From: Symsagittifera roscoffensis
Lineage: Eukaryota; Xenacoelomorpha; Acoela; Convolutidae
Length of the DNA stretch: 62,000 bases
Assembly: GCF_963678635.1 (NCBI RefSeq)
Contig: NW_026971759.1
Span: forward strand, 1-62,000
Direction of reading: 5' to 3'
Of this stretch, positions 20,400-31,510 are shown in pieces; the first letter of the stretch is position 1; the number at the start of each line of letters is the position of its first letter. The notes beneath the pieces are model-generated. The model saw only the letters and a list, made by a program, of their open reading frames with translations, searched no databases and had not been told where the DNA came from. The translations under genes were made by a program, and so were the position numbers.

Positions 20400-20990
20400 A
20401 ATTTTAATGACGCAAATTTGTCAGTCAGATCTGTTGTTGAGATCACATGACCGATCGTTCACCAGGGAATAGAAAAAATGTACCACATAATTTCAAAACG
20501 CTTTGACTGGCTTGGATTGAAGAAATCATGTGAAAAGTAGGTTACACTCTGATTGTCGTGCCAACAAAAGATCCCACGAAACTAAGATAACCACTGCGAC
20601 TGATAGAATCATCGTGGCTCAATGAAGTAGTACAGGTAGACTAGCAGAAGATATTCCGGACTGGCAGTATGTATGATCAAGATTTGGCGGTGATAGATCT
20701 ATTCACAAATGATGCAGAAGCTTTTTTTTTCATAACAGCTCGGCCGAGGAAACGTGTAATCACCTGATCAACTGCTCAATTGTCTTACATGGATGCCCAA
20801 TGACGTTCCAGTCGGACCATGGTACCACCTTTGAAGGCGACACGACTAAAGAGCAAATGACGCGTTCTCAAATATCACAATTTCACCCGACATCATATCG
20901 CAAGGAGATGATTAGTTTACTGCAGCAACAGAAACAAACATTGGTCTCACTGCTAGGGGAATACTGTTTCCGGTACATCAAGGACTGAAT
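20400..20990 (+). pseudogene. Ty3/Gypsy integrase relic
   Basis: Near 20460-20530, GIEKMYHIISKRFDWLGLKK matches the integrase zinc-domain approach. 20600-20990 contains SSWLNEVVQVD, DLAVIDLFTNDAEAF (first catalytic Asp region), EETCNHLINCSIVLHGCP and MTFQSDHGTTFEGDTTKEQM (second catalytic Asp in SDHG). The glutamate of the DDE triad is not identifiable. At least two frameshifts and several stops. The frame 20800-20988 is the longest open piece. Confidence 0.8.
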
Positions 20991-20999
20991 CAGCTAACT

Positions 21000-22570
21000 A
21001 CTAGAATAAGTACTCAGAAAATGCTGACAGTAGACGAGAAAAATTTAGAACGTTTTTTTTACACGCAATAAGAAGGCAAGAAAACGTCACCTGAATGTGA
21101 GGGTAAGAAAGTTTTTACGTGAGGATGTAATAATAAACCAGCAGGAGCTTAATGACCTATGCAGGCGTAGCACAAAATTATATTAGGCAAGGCAGAGGTA
21201 GCATTTTGGCAAGAGAGCGGCGGATGCCAAGGCATACTCAGTAGGAGAATACATGTGTTTTCTTTCAGGAAGTGACCCCACCGAAAAGTACAAATAATCT
21301 CCATAAGAATTGGAGAAGATTATTTATGATAACGAAGGTCAATCAAAAATGACATTCGTAAAAGCTCGGTTCAGGCCATACCACATACTTCGAGAGCATC
21401 AAACCTCATAATAACCCGGCGTCACTAGGTTGGTGCATTGCCGAAGACATGGAGGAGGGTGATAATTTGACAATGAATGCTGCCTGCGAAGGAAACGAAA
21501 ATGGACAGGAAAAAAACTGATGGGAAACTGTTTCCTGCGGAGGTGATAATGTTTCCACTTAACATTGATCCAAATGAACTGAGCGAGACGAATGAAAAAC
21601 TTTTACCCTAATCAGATGAAGACTGAAATCATCCTGAAGAGGACAAAACATCCAACCCCACTGAGCCTATTCATTCTTCCACCCGACATTCAAGCAAGGA
21701 AGATCTGCCATGAAGTACAATCTTATTGGATACGACTTCGTGGTGAACAAGATAGAGCAGAATATGATAGCAGAAGAGCTAGTGGGTCTGGAAGAACCCA
21801 CAGTGTCACAGGAAGTTGACAATCAGGGTATTTCAGAGGGTGGAAAATCGATTGAAACCAAAAATGGAGATCGATAATGAGCTACCGCAATCATACCGAG
21901 GGGAACTCACTGATGTGCTTGTCTTGGATTGGCTAAACGAAACGAATTCTGACAACTAGGAGACTAATGTGACGATTCAAGATGTCAATCGCGAGATCAT
22001 GAAGTACGTCAAAAATGACAAAACAAGATCTTTGCTGGGTTACCCTGGGAGTACCATTGTTCATTCCGGTCTCAAAACTCAATTTAAAATCGAATAGGCA
22101 ATCGATGAAGAAGTCGATGGATATTTGTCCGAGGAATGGTGTTAGGATTTAGCCGCACTGGGAAAAATATTAATCAAAAAATGGAAATAAGAAAAATAAA
22201 CAGTTTTTGTAGAGGCAGAAATGGATATAGGCCCTAATAAACCGGTCATTGAAAGACTAGAAGAGTTCATAAATAAACATAAATAAAGAATTTTCAGGCA
22301 ATACAGTTCTGACTAATACCAGTTTTGTATTGAAAAAGGGAGGTGTGCAATCGCGACCACCACGAACACGAGCTTCACAACAGCATAATCCGCTGATTGC
22401 TGGAGAGAGTACAAGAATACAAAAATTTCATGGAAGCAAAGTCTAGGAGCAGGAGGCGTAGCAGCATTGCTGCCATTGTCGTCACAAATACAGAAAAAGT
22501 TGTGCTTTCTGTTGACAAGAGCGACAAAAAAGCAGCATGTAGACGCTGAAAATTTGGTTTCATCTCTTCT
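21000..22570 (+). pseudogene. Ty3/Gypsy post-integrase region, decayed
   Basis: Ordered fragments in varying frames: INQQELNDLCRRSTK (21140), RAADAKAYSVGEYM (21220), EDMEEGDNLTMNAACEGNEN (21445), IGYDFVVNKIEQNMIAEELV (21725), TNVTIQDVNREIMKYVKND (21966). From memory these recall a Ty3/Gypsy family with a long acidic C-terminal tail after integrase; not checked. The frame at 21592-21819 is one of several shifted readings. The end near 22570 is estimated. Confidence 0.6.
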
Positions 22571-23520
22571 AAGCTCGAATGATTTGTGTAGTAAAGATAG
22601 AAATTAATGAAATCTCCTTTTCAGTGTACAATCCAAATAAGGGACGACTGCACTAATGGGAAAATTATGTGTTAAAAGTTGTAATTTTTTCTGACGCAAT
22701 CATCGAAGTTTTCTTATAATAAAAAATAATGCTTAAGTATTAGTAGATACGAATAACTAAGGACAAAAGTGCTAAGGCTAGTAGAAATTAGTTAGAATTT
22801 TCAGATTTTATAATAGTTGTTGTGTTTTTTGAATATTGAGTATTAGTTTTTAAGTGTGTGTTCTGTATTACTTGATGTTAGGACCATACATTCGTGTGAC
22901 TTAGTGACCTCAATTGGCTTATAACTCACCACGAAGGAAAATTTTTAAGTGTGGGTCAACAGCCAAAATTTCAGATTGAATTACAATTCTCAAAAATAAA
23001 AATATTCTAACATGGCCGTTTTGAACATCCTATTTAACACGATTGGAATAAGAATGTTCTGTTAATACGATGATTGAATTGCCTAACATTTAGTTGTTTT
23101 CAGTTACTGATTAATCTATTTTTTTCTCAATCCCCAATTTGCAAAAAATTATCAATTCAAGAACATCAAACATCACGGAGAATTTGCTCGTGAACGGCAA
23201 CATAGGTTCTGGTAGAGGCTCATGTTGCATCGGCGGTAGATACGATCTATCGCCGGATAATTGAAATTGGTATTTCCCCGGACGACCCAGAGGAATTAAA
23301 GTGAATGATAGCCTTAACCAACTTTCTACGGCACAACAGTCGTGGGAACCGCCACACGGAAGTCCTACTGATGACTGCCTACGGAGAGCGAGGAGTAGTT
23401 GACCGCCCGAACACACGCTTGACAAGAAGTGAAATGCGGCACTAGCGATTCTGAGAGTACCAGAGCTTAACAGCCAAGAGAGATATGCTTCTCCCTTATA
23501 AAACTCGACATGTAGTGGGG
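22571..23520. other. AT-rich stretch, possible decayed LTR
   Basis: No coding similarity is seen. Its position after a Gypsy pol end and before a gag-like segment would suit an LTR and leader, but no pair of matching ends or primer-binding site was found. Confidence 0.25.
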
Positions 23521-23524
23521 AAGA

Positions 23525-24471
23525 TGCATCGCGAAATGAATAGCGAAGCTGCTTCCTCTAACTCACAAACGATTGTAGCTGAGACGTAAGAGAGTGCAAG
23601 AGTAGAAGAGAAGTGCAGACGAACGAGACCATTGGTTAGTCATGGAGAAGAGCTATACAGAGAAGACATAGATATGTGTTGAAGACTTTTTGAAGATGCC
23701 AAAAAGAACCAGGAAGAAGAGAAAGAGAGTCTGAAACGAGATTGCAAAGAACTTTCTGACCACTTCTGACAACCAGACCCTATAACAACTGAGAGGGAAA
23801 TCACTCATTGGAACCCAGCTGTGGGACTGTAAGGGCCACGAACTGAGCCAAACAACAGATTTGCTGCCGGCATCAGGGGCTAGAAGATCGACCCCTAGCT
23901 ATGCATTACGAGACTTTCGAAAGTTCTTTGAGACAGGTAGTCGAGAAAGCTGTTACTTTGTCTGAAAAAGGAAAGCTCCAGACTCCGGGGTGACTGCACC
24001 CTATGGAACGATCAATAATAGAGTAAATGTTAAAACAGGTGCATCTACTGAAACGAAAAAGTCGTGGAGCAGAAATGTGAAAAAATGGCACTGAAGAAGT
24101 TGTCACACGTGCTAGACATCCCAAAAAAAACAGATCAAGAAAAACTTCACGATAGTAATAGATTTTGATCAACGCGCGAGCATGCTTCAATGAATCGACC
24201 TGAAACTTCGCAATAAACATGCAACAGGCACCGCTCTGCACCTCATTTTGATATTGAGCGAAAGCCTAGTTTGGGTTATGGAAAACCGAAAAGTGTCAAG
24301 GATAACCACAGTGATTGCTTTTAGAGGCGCTATGATTACCCAAATGATCAAGATGGTGGAAATCAAGAACACTCTGGTAAGGTAGCTACTGTAGTGATAC
24401 TGGTGGGAATCAAGAACTGATCTATAATCTCAGAAATGGATGGGGACAACATTTGTACACAGATAGTATGC
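23525..24471 (+). pseudogene. gag-like retroelement relic
   Basis: Begins MHREMNSEAASSNSQTIVAE at 23525, then broken charged segments (RLFEDAKKNQEEEKESLKRD at 23677) and, near 24225-24370, ATGTALHLILSESLVWVMEN and GAMITQMIKMVEIKNTL. A glutamate/lysine-rich start followed by a helical core fits a Ty3/Gypsy gag, and it lies downstream of a Gypsy pol end. Low similarity to anything I can name; frameshifts throughout. Confidence 0.4.
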
Positions 24472-24797
24472 CTGTTCGTAACAATTTGGCAGATGTGTCA
24501 GTGCTCAGTATTGACCACCTGTACCATATGTGCCATATCACTGAGTACGAAAGCACATACTGTGATTAGTCGAAGACCAAACGAGTGGACAGTTGAACGG
24601 AATCGTATGAAACAAAACGTAGCAAAACGCAACGGTGGATAAAACCAAATGACGACTGATGGCATTCACTTTGAAACCATAGAGGGACAAGCCTGGATGA
24701 ACGATTGGACAATATTTAGGGGAATCGTTTGACACAGGATTGTTCATCATGGAAGAGGCAACAAAAATGCTACTCATATCTACCTTTATATCACCCG
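24472..24797 (+). repeat. 0.33-kb duplicated segment, copy 1
   Basis: Matches 25990-26318 closely, beginning TCGTAACAATTTGGCAGATG and ending near the phrase ATCACCCGAT. Conceptual pieces VRNNLADVSVLSIDHLYHMC and GQAWMNDWTIFRGIV are shared. The function of the encoded segment is unknown; it may be part of a retroelement protein. Confidence 0.75.
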
Positions 24798-25099
24798 ATG
24801 AGCAGATAAGAGAACCCGTAAGGAGTTTTAATATGCAGAGAAAACTAGCGTCCTGCATGCAAATGAGAGACTCTAAGCATATGCTTCTACAGCGCCTGTT
24901 GCACCAAACGGGGTGCGAAATGAAAACAAAATCAACGTTCATAGGTGTACATGTCCTCATAAGTGTACCGTATACGAGGACTGACATGCACTTTGGTCTA
25001 ACATGGTGTCTAACTGCATTAACCAGGAAGAAGTTTCACTCTCATGAAAGAAAATAATCGAAGGACCGAACGCTCGCTCTAAGAGACAGACTTGGTGAT

Positions 25100-25560
25100 T
25101 AGTGCAGAAGCCACAAGGGCGAGCAAAACCAAGAGACGCTCTCTGTTTTAAAATTCAAACTAGAACAAATATAAGTGCCAATGCGCTGGTTACGTGCGCA
25201 AAAAGGTTTAGAGAAGGTCGCGAGCCTAAGTTAATGTTACACCTATAAAAAGTCCTGGGCATTCCGCTGCGAATGAAAATGAAGGAACAAGTGTATAAGG
25301 AGCTTTTGACGAGAATTGATGAAATCAGGAGATTCTCTAAAAAAAAGAGATCAGGCTCACAATGGAATAAATGGATAGACTCAAGAAGTCCAGTAAATAC
25401 TGTGAAAGAATCATTAAGAACTCGTATCACTATGTGTCTGGAATTCTTGGAATGTTTTACACTCATTTAACCATTGAGGACATACGCGATTGCCACTTTG
25501 ACTATTATCAAGCGGTAATGGTAGGACTCTGGTTGTACAAAATTGGAATATCAGGTACCT
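25100..25560 (+). pseudogene. unidentified open frames, possibly retroelement-derived
   Basis: Two overlapping plus frames, 25273-25470 and 25371-25583, read as one plausible helical protein with a single shift: KMKEQVYKELLTRIDEIRRF, then MDRLKKSSKYCERIIKNSYH and ILGMFYTHLTIEDIRDCHFD. No family is recognised. It ends at the left 0.45-kb repeat. Confidence 0.3.
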
Positions 25561-25992
25561 TTCAAGTCAGCAAGTCACACTAGACCTTGTAAATGAAGAA
25601 AAAATTGACCGCATGTTCTGTAATTTTTCAGTCGAGTGAAATTCTGATTGTGTTTCTACTATGAACTTCGAAATAATAGGCGTGGTTCCAAGATGATCGA
25701 AGATGAATTGTAGTCGATAAATCGAAAAATAAAAAATGCAACAGCCACGGTTTACAATGCAGTTGACATGAGCCCTTCTAAACGACAACGAACAAAAGAA
25801 AGCAGTAAAATTTGAAACAAGAAAAAGAGAGAAAGGAATTATTTTTTCAATGTCAAAATATAAAATGAGCAGTCAAAGCTGACAAAGCTACAAAAAACTT
25901 GACGAAATATTCTAGTTTTTTTCTTTGAGTGTTGATTTGCTGCAGTTAAGAATGTTCAATACAGTTTCGTAACTGTGCTTAGTAACACATAT
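25545..25992. repeat. 0.45-kb direct repeat, left copy (candidate LTR)
   Basis: Matches 27772-28240 along its length, with shared phrases CATTAGACCTTGTAAATGAAG-like near the start and GAGTGTTGATTTGCTGCAG near the end. The pair flanks about 1.8 kb. Clear TG...CA ends, a primer-binding site or a polypurine tract were not found, so LTR status is inferred from pairing and spacing. Confidence 0.6.
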
Positions 25993-26318
25993 TTTCGTAA
26001 CAATTTGGCAGATGTGTCACTGCTCAATATTGACCACCTGTACCACATGTATCATATCACTGAGTACGAAAACACATACTGTGATTAGTCGAAGACCAAA
26101 TGAGTGGACAGTGGAATGGAATCGTATGAAACAAAACATAGCAAAATGCACTGGTGGATAAATCCAAATGACGACTGATGGCATTCACGTTGAAACCATA
26201 GAGGGACAAGCCTGGATGAACGATTGGACGATATTTAGGGGAATTGTCTGACACAGGATTGTTGCTCATGGAAGAGGCAACAAAAGTTCGAATCATTTCT
26301 ACCTTTGTATCACCCGAT
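25990..26318 (+). repeat. 0.33-kb duplicated segment, copy 2
   Basis: Second copy of 24472-24797. It starts exactly where the left 0.45-kb repeat ends. After it the two copies diverge completely. Confidence 0.75.
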
Positions 26319-27771
26319 TTGGAAACGAGCCTGGTATCAGTATTGAAGGTGCCGCAAGCAGTGAGGAGTTCTTGTGATCAAGAACCGAGGTTAGAAGTAA
26401 TTGACCAATTGGGTGAAATTTTCGCAAGAAGAACAAGACGCCCAGACGTAGATTGAGTCCAGTTAACCAAAATGATGCTCCTGGACCTTCTAGAGCTGAG
26501 GTTACCGCACTTAGATCGCTAATGTGGCCGAGGATAGTGCCATCGGCTCGGCCTACCTACAAACAGATTGAAGGAACAGACTGGATAATTGCAGCTGAAA
26601 TCAATTTCATATCAGCAACTGCCCTAAGGTTAGCCGACTTTCCCGAACTGCCTTCAAACAATATAATGGAGCCAACTAACGCCCGAGGTTTGTAAGATGT
26701 GACAATAAATCATCAAAAGAGAAGAAGAAAAAAAGACGGATGTTTCCTCAAAAAGCGCCCCTAATGGACAGCATGAGAAAAAATTCAATTAAGTGAGAGC
26801 TCCGCCTACCTATCTCAGAGAAGAAATGACATGAACGAAACCAGCAGAGCAAGGAGGCGACAAGCAGAGCTACGGAGAGTTGAAGTTCGAAGCTGATCAG
26901 CAACGCATGAGATAGCGGGAAAGAAGAGAGCAAAGTTAATGGTGATAGCAAACTCTGATCAAATGTTTAGCTCAGAGTCATGGTTTTGCCAGATGGGATA
27001 ATATTGGCGGCAGTCGACTTGGATTGGATGCAATCCTGTCAATCAACCTAGGTCATCAGAGATAGACGGAGATGAACCCCATTACAATATTCTTCCCAGG
27101 AACAAACGATAACTTGCATAGCAGAGGTGTCCTGAGCAGAATCAGAGGGCCGTCAACAGCTGAATTTGCGGTGTTGGCAGCCATAAAGAACATAATAGAG
27201 TCTATGGGCGAACCATAGATGTACTAAAAGAGGTGAGCCTCTAGCAAAAATTACCCAGAGGAGATTTTGTACTATCTCCGGGATATGCATAACTTCCAGA
27301 TGGATTGAAGGTCGTATATGACATGGTTGCAAAGTTAGCCACATCGAATTGAACCAAAAGAGTCTCGGACCATTAAGAGCCGAAATGCCAGCGGTGGGGT
27401 GTGATATCTCGAATGCCATAAAAAGGCTCAGAGCGCACTCCTTGCACATGCTAGCCCTGGATGAAGTCTTTGCGTTGGATATATCCAACACCAGAAGACA
27501 ACTGTAGATTGAATCAGAAGTGGACGACAACCACAAAGTTATTGTCGATATTTCAAACGATCTCTGGTTCGAGAACGTGAATTGAGGGAACGAAAAACAA
27601 ACTACAGGACGTAGGAACGCAAGAAAGATTGAGGCTTACTTGGAAGCTATTGTCTTGAGGGCATAACCGGTTACAAACAATTAGTATAAAGTGTCTTCTC
27701 TATTCGGATCATTAGAACTGGATGTTTTTCGAAAAGTCAACTGATTCGTGTCAAAACTTACACCAATACGT
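26319..27771 (+). pseudogene. decayed coding sequence between direct repeats
   Basis: Open frame 26453-26695 includes NQNDAPGPSRAEVTALRSLM and PTYKQIEGTDWIIAAEINFI. Near 27075-27205 the phrase ITIFFPGTNDNLHSRGVLSR, then IRGPSTAEFAVLAAIKNIIE, resembles the beta-sheet and AE-containing helix of an RNase H fold, but catalytic residues cannot be assigned. Other frames are closed. May be the interior of a small or deleted LTR element. Confidence 0.3.
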
Positions 27772-28240
27772 CCAAAATTGAAACATCAGGGACCTTGCAA
27801 TTCGGCAAATCACATTAGACCTTGTAAATGAAGAAAAAATTTACTGTATGTTTTGTACCGAAATTTGTCGGTCGAGTGAAATTTTTATTGTGTTTCTAGT
27901 ATGAACTTCGAGATAATAGGCGTGCTTCCCAAGATGATCAAAGGTGAATTGTAGTCGATACATCGAAAAAGTTCATGTGATATAAAGTTCAGCCACAGAT
28001 TACAATGCAGTTGACGTGAGCCCTTCTAAATGACAAAGAACAAAAGAAAGCAGTAAAATTGCAAACAAGAGAAAGAGAGAAAAGGAAATATTTTTTCTAT
28101 GTCAAAATTTCAAATGAGTAGCCAAAGCTGATAAAGCTTCAAAAACTTGACGAAATATTCTAGTTTTTTTTCTTTGAGTGTTGATTTGCTGCAGTTACGA
28201 ATGTTCAATACAGTTTTGTTACTGTTTTTAGTAACACAAA
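27772..28240. repeat. 0.45-kb direct repeat, right copy (candidate LTR)
   Basis: Partner of 25545-25992. The matching part runs from about CATCAGGGACCTTG to ACACAAATTTTC. Differences are scattered substitutions and short indels, so the pair is not recent. Confidence 0.6.
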
Positions 28241-31200
28241 TTTTCATCCGAAATAGCTTGAGTCGAGATTGTTTTTAATCAAATGAAGAGAAATGTTCAC
28301 TTTTTGGCGCTAAAAAGAAACTTGAACAGTCTCATGGAAAAGGCTAGTAACTCATTGTTCCTTCCAACCAGAGAGTTGCCTTAATTAATTATCAGTACAA
28401 TGACAATAATAAAGTCATCTAGGATAGTTTTAACTTGCTGATTATTATGATTTTGAAACTTTTTTTTTTCAAACATAGTAAAAAAAAATTATTCTGATAG
28501 CTGACCAATTTTTTTTTATCATATCCTAATGTTGCAGATTAGTGAGAATGCTATAAGACTAGAGCGATGCAATCTGATGCCGTTTATAGCAATCAGAGAA
28601 ATGTTCTGAAGAGAAAAAAATAAATTCCCTTGTATTTATTGTAAATTTTTTAATGGCACTGTACAATTTTGATGAGATTCTTAAAATAATGAAGACTTAA
28701 AAAGAGCTGCCTGGGGAGATTAAACCATTCAACTAGATTGAATTGTTATGTTGTTATTTTACAAAGAACGTACTGTATATAAAATTGACAAATAACAATA
28801 GATAGAACGGAAAGTGATGGTCAAAGGTGTTCAGAGTAGTTTTAATATTCATTATTCAAAGGCGAAACTAAAGCTTTGAAAATCAAATCAACTGTTTTAA
28901 CTCATTAGACCAAGGTGACAAGTTGACCAGAACGATTCAGCAACGTTTTTAATGTTATTTTCCTTAAGTTTTGGATAGCCTCTTTCTGTGCCGTATTTGA
29001 TTGATCGTATATCGCGAAAAACGATCAATTGACTACGACACAAAAAGAAGCATTCCAAAAGGTAACAAACGTGGAATTAAAATCGTTACTGAGCCTAGTT
29101 TACCAATCAGGAAGGCAAGAAACAAGAATAGTAACTATTTCTGGAGTTTTATGAAGACATGTTTCAACAAAGATTGAAAATCAGAAAATCTGTCGTTGAA
29201 CTGCAGCATTGTGTTTCAATCAACTAATTTTAGCTCCCTGTACATCTCCTGAATTTGAATTACGAACAACCGATTCCTTTTTCAGGTTAGCAGGAGCTAG
29301 GAGTGAGGAAAAGTTCAGACCGACTTCGTTAGATAAAGTGAGTTTCTCTTCTCTACAAACATAATAATGAAATGACACCAGTTTATTAGCCCTATACTAA
29401 TGACCGACCTAGTGGTCTTGGTAATCTGAGAACTAGCCATGATATTACTGAGTTTGCAAGCAATTAAGGTAATTTGTCCAGTCCGACACTAACAGCCTCC
29501 AAATCGTAACTAATTCAAGGACCCGATCGTATGAAAGACCACGTTGAATTGACTATGGTAGTTACGGCCAAAAGCACTAAAATACTTATCTTGATGTAAG
29601 CCAATCGCTTTAAGTTTTAGTTTTACTTTCCGTCAATATGTACTTTCCAGGCAAATTTTACAACCGCGAGCATCGGTATGTAGGTCTTAACAAGTTTAAC
29701 TACCTATACTGAACTAGTCAGAGGGTCAGTGCCATCCGGATAGCTCATAACAGGACATTAAGGACTTTCATTTGAGCAATTACTCGGTGCTAGATTTTCT
29801 GAAGTGCTGAAGCATTTGCTTATCAAGGAAGTAATATGCCTTAATCAGGGCCATGAGCGCCAAGAAAACACCTCTGTCACAATCGCCCAGACATTACATA
29901 ACAACAGAATGTCGAAAATGTCTTTTTCTTGACAAATGGTTGCTGTAATATATCTTATTTCCTCATTTTCACAGCTTCGACCTAATTAGTTGATTTTTGA
30001 TCTGTTTAAACTTTTCGGTTACAGCTTCTACAGTTTAACAGCTTTTAGGCTTGCAGCCAAACGAGTTTAAAGCTTTTAGCAAAGCAGCCAAATGATGTTT
30101 ACTTAAGGCGCAATAAGTCTTAGCTTTGTTCAGAATACTTGGACAAGGCGATTACACTTAAAAAAGGGATGAAAAAAATTACTATACTATTTTTAGCGAA
30201 GTTTACATATCGGATCTGTTAATGATGGTTGAGCCTTTCCTCGCCTTCAAACGCTCCGAAATAAACAAACGTTTTGGTAATTAATTGTAAACGTTCACGC
30301 ATTACATCAGCTCAAAGAAGCTTTTAATAAGTGATGCAATGTTTCTAAGCACTGGGCCTTCAACTCCACAATTCCCGGGGAAAACGCTGTTATCCTCCCA
30401 ATTACCGTGCTTAGGAGGTTTCCGGTCGATACCGAATCTGTAACTGAACCTCTCAAGAAAATAATAAAACTCGTACTTATCAAGTTTTTGTCTCTTAATT
30501 GGCCGTTTCTCGTATTTTTTTTGGTTTTGTGTGTTTTTTTGTTGAAGTCCTGAAATTATAACTTAAGCAATTCTAAGAAAAACTTAGCCTCATACCGAGT
30601 TTTTGAAAAGTTTCCCCTCTATGTTTTTTCAACCATTTTTTTGTCTTATTCTTGCTGTTATTGTACTCAGAATATTTTTTGTCGCTACGGGACAGTTCGG
30701 CGATGTCTTTTGGCAGATTGGCGCATTTCTCTAATTAGATTGGACAATCTTAATGATTTGCTGATAGTGAAGTTAGAAAAAATGTTAGCATCCTTTTGTC
30801 ATAAAAAAACTGTGGCGAATAGTTCGGTGGAAGTTTCGCAATCTGACAAAAACTCAATTACGCAATTTTTTCGGCATTTTTTTTTTTTATTCCAACAAAC
30901 TTTAAAAATTTTCGCAACAACCCAGTTTTGATTTTTATTTGTAGCTTTTTACAAGGAAGCTGATTCTTTTTCGGTGATTTGCGATTGTTTGCAAGTTTCT
31001 GCTGTAAAATTTTGTTCGTTTTCTTACTTGGATTTTTTTTCACTTTGACATCTCAAACAAACGAAAAAAAGCTTGCAAACTGGGGTTTGATCAGATATAA
31101 TTGCAAGTAACTGAACAATTTATAGTTTGTCTGTTATTCAAACAGTGTTTATTTTTGTCCAAGTTTGAGTGTCCAAGACTATGGAGGAATATGTACACTA

Positions 31201-31299
31201 TGTAGCTATGTGCAGGATGATTGAGAAAAACTTATTCAGGGCAGCTCCAGTTTACGGCGCAGGCGCAATCTAATACGTGCATGTGTGAACCGGCAGGCA
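28241..31299. other. AT-rich stretch, no gene seen
   Basis: Only short, low-complexity frames rich in Phe, Leu and Lys, as expected from A/T runs. No repeat family, RNA gene or conserved motif was recognised. Confidence 0.5.
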
Positions 31300-31510
31300 A
31301 TTTCAAAAAGGCACCGTATTAATCGGCTGGCGCACTTCTAGTAGACAAGGTTTAACCCTGTGGCAGCGTGAAAATCGGCGGACGCCGTTTTAACGGTTAA
31401 GGCTTAACCTTGTTGGGGCGTGTGCATTCTTAACGGTCAAGACTTTACCGTATGGCGATGGGTGAATTGGCGCGCGCAAGCTTAACGAGATAGCCTTGTG
31501 GCAGTTTTCC
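31300..31510. repeat. GC-rich imperfect minisatellite, about 50-bp unit
   Basis: Three to four degenerate units share the phrases CTTAACCTTGTGGC-like, GGCGGACGC-like and TTTTAACGGTTAAGG-like, starting near 31345, 31399 and 31450, with a partial unit before them. The block is markedly richer in G and C than its surroundings. Confidence 0.6.

Noticed and set aside
24472-25060. Envelope-like glycoprotein
   Set aside because: A Cys-containing segment after a gag-like relic suggested env, but there is no signal peptide, transmembrane segment, cleavage site or recognised fold.
30361-30440. Hairpin-like sequence with two TTAGGAGG/CCTCC-type phrases
   Set aside because: Arms around GTTATCCTCCCAATTACCG and CTTAGGAGGTTTCC are short and imperfect; no terminator or RNA gene context.
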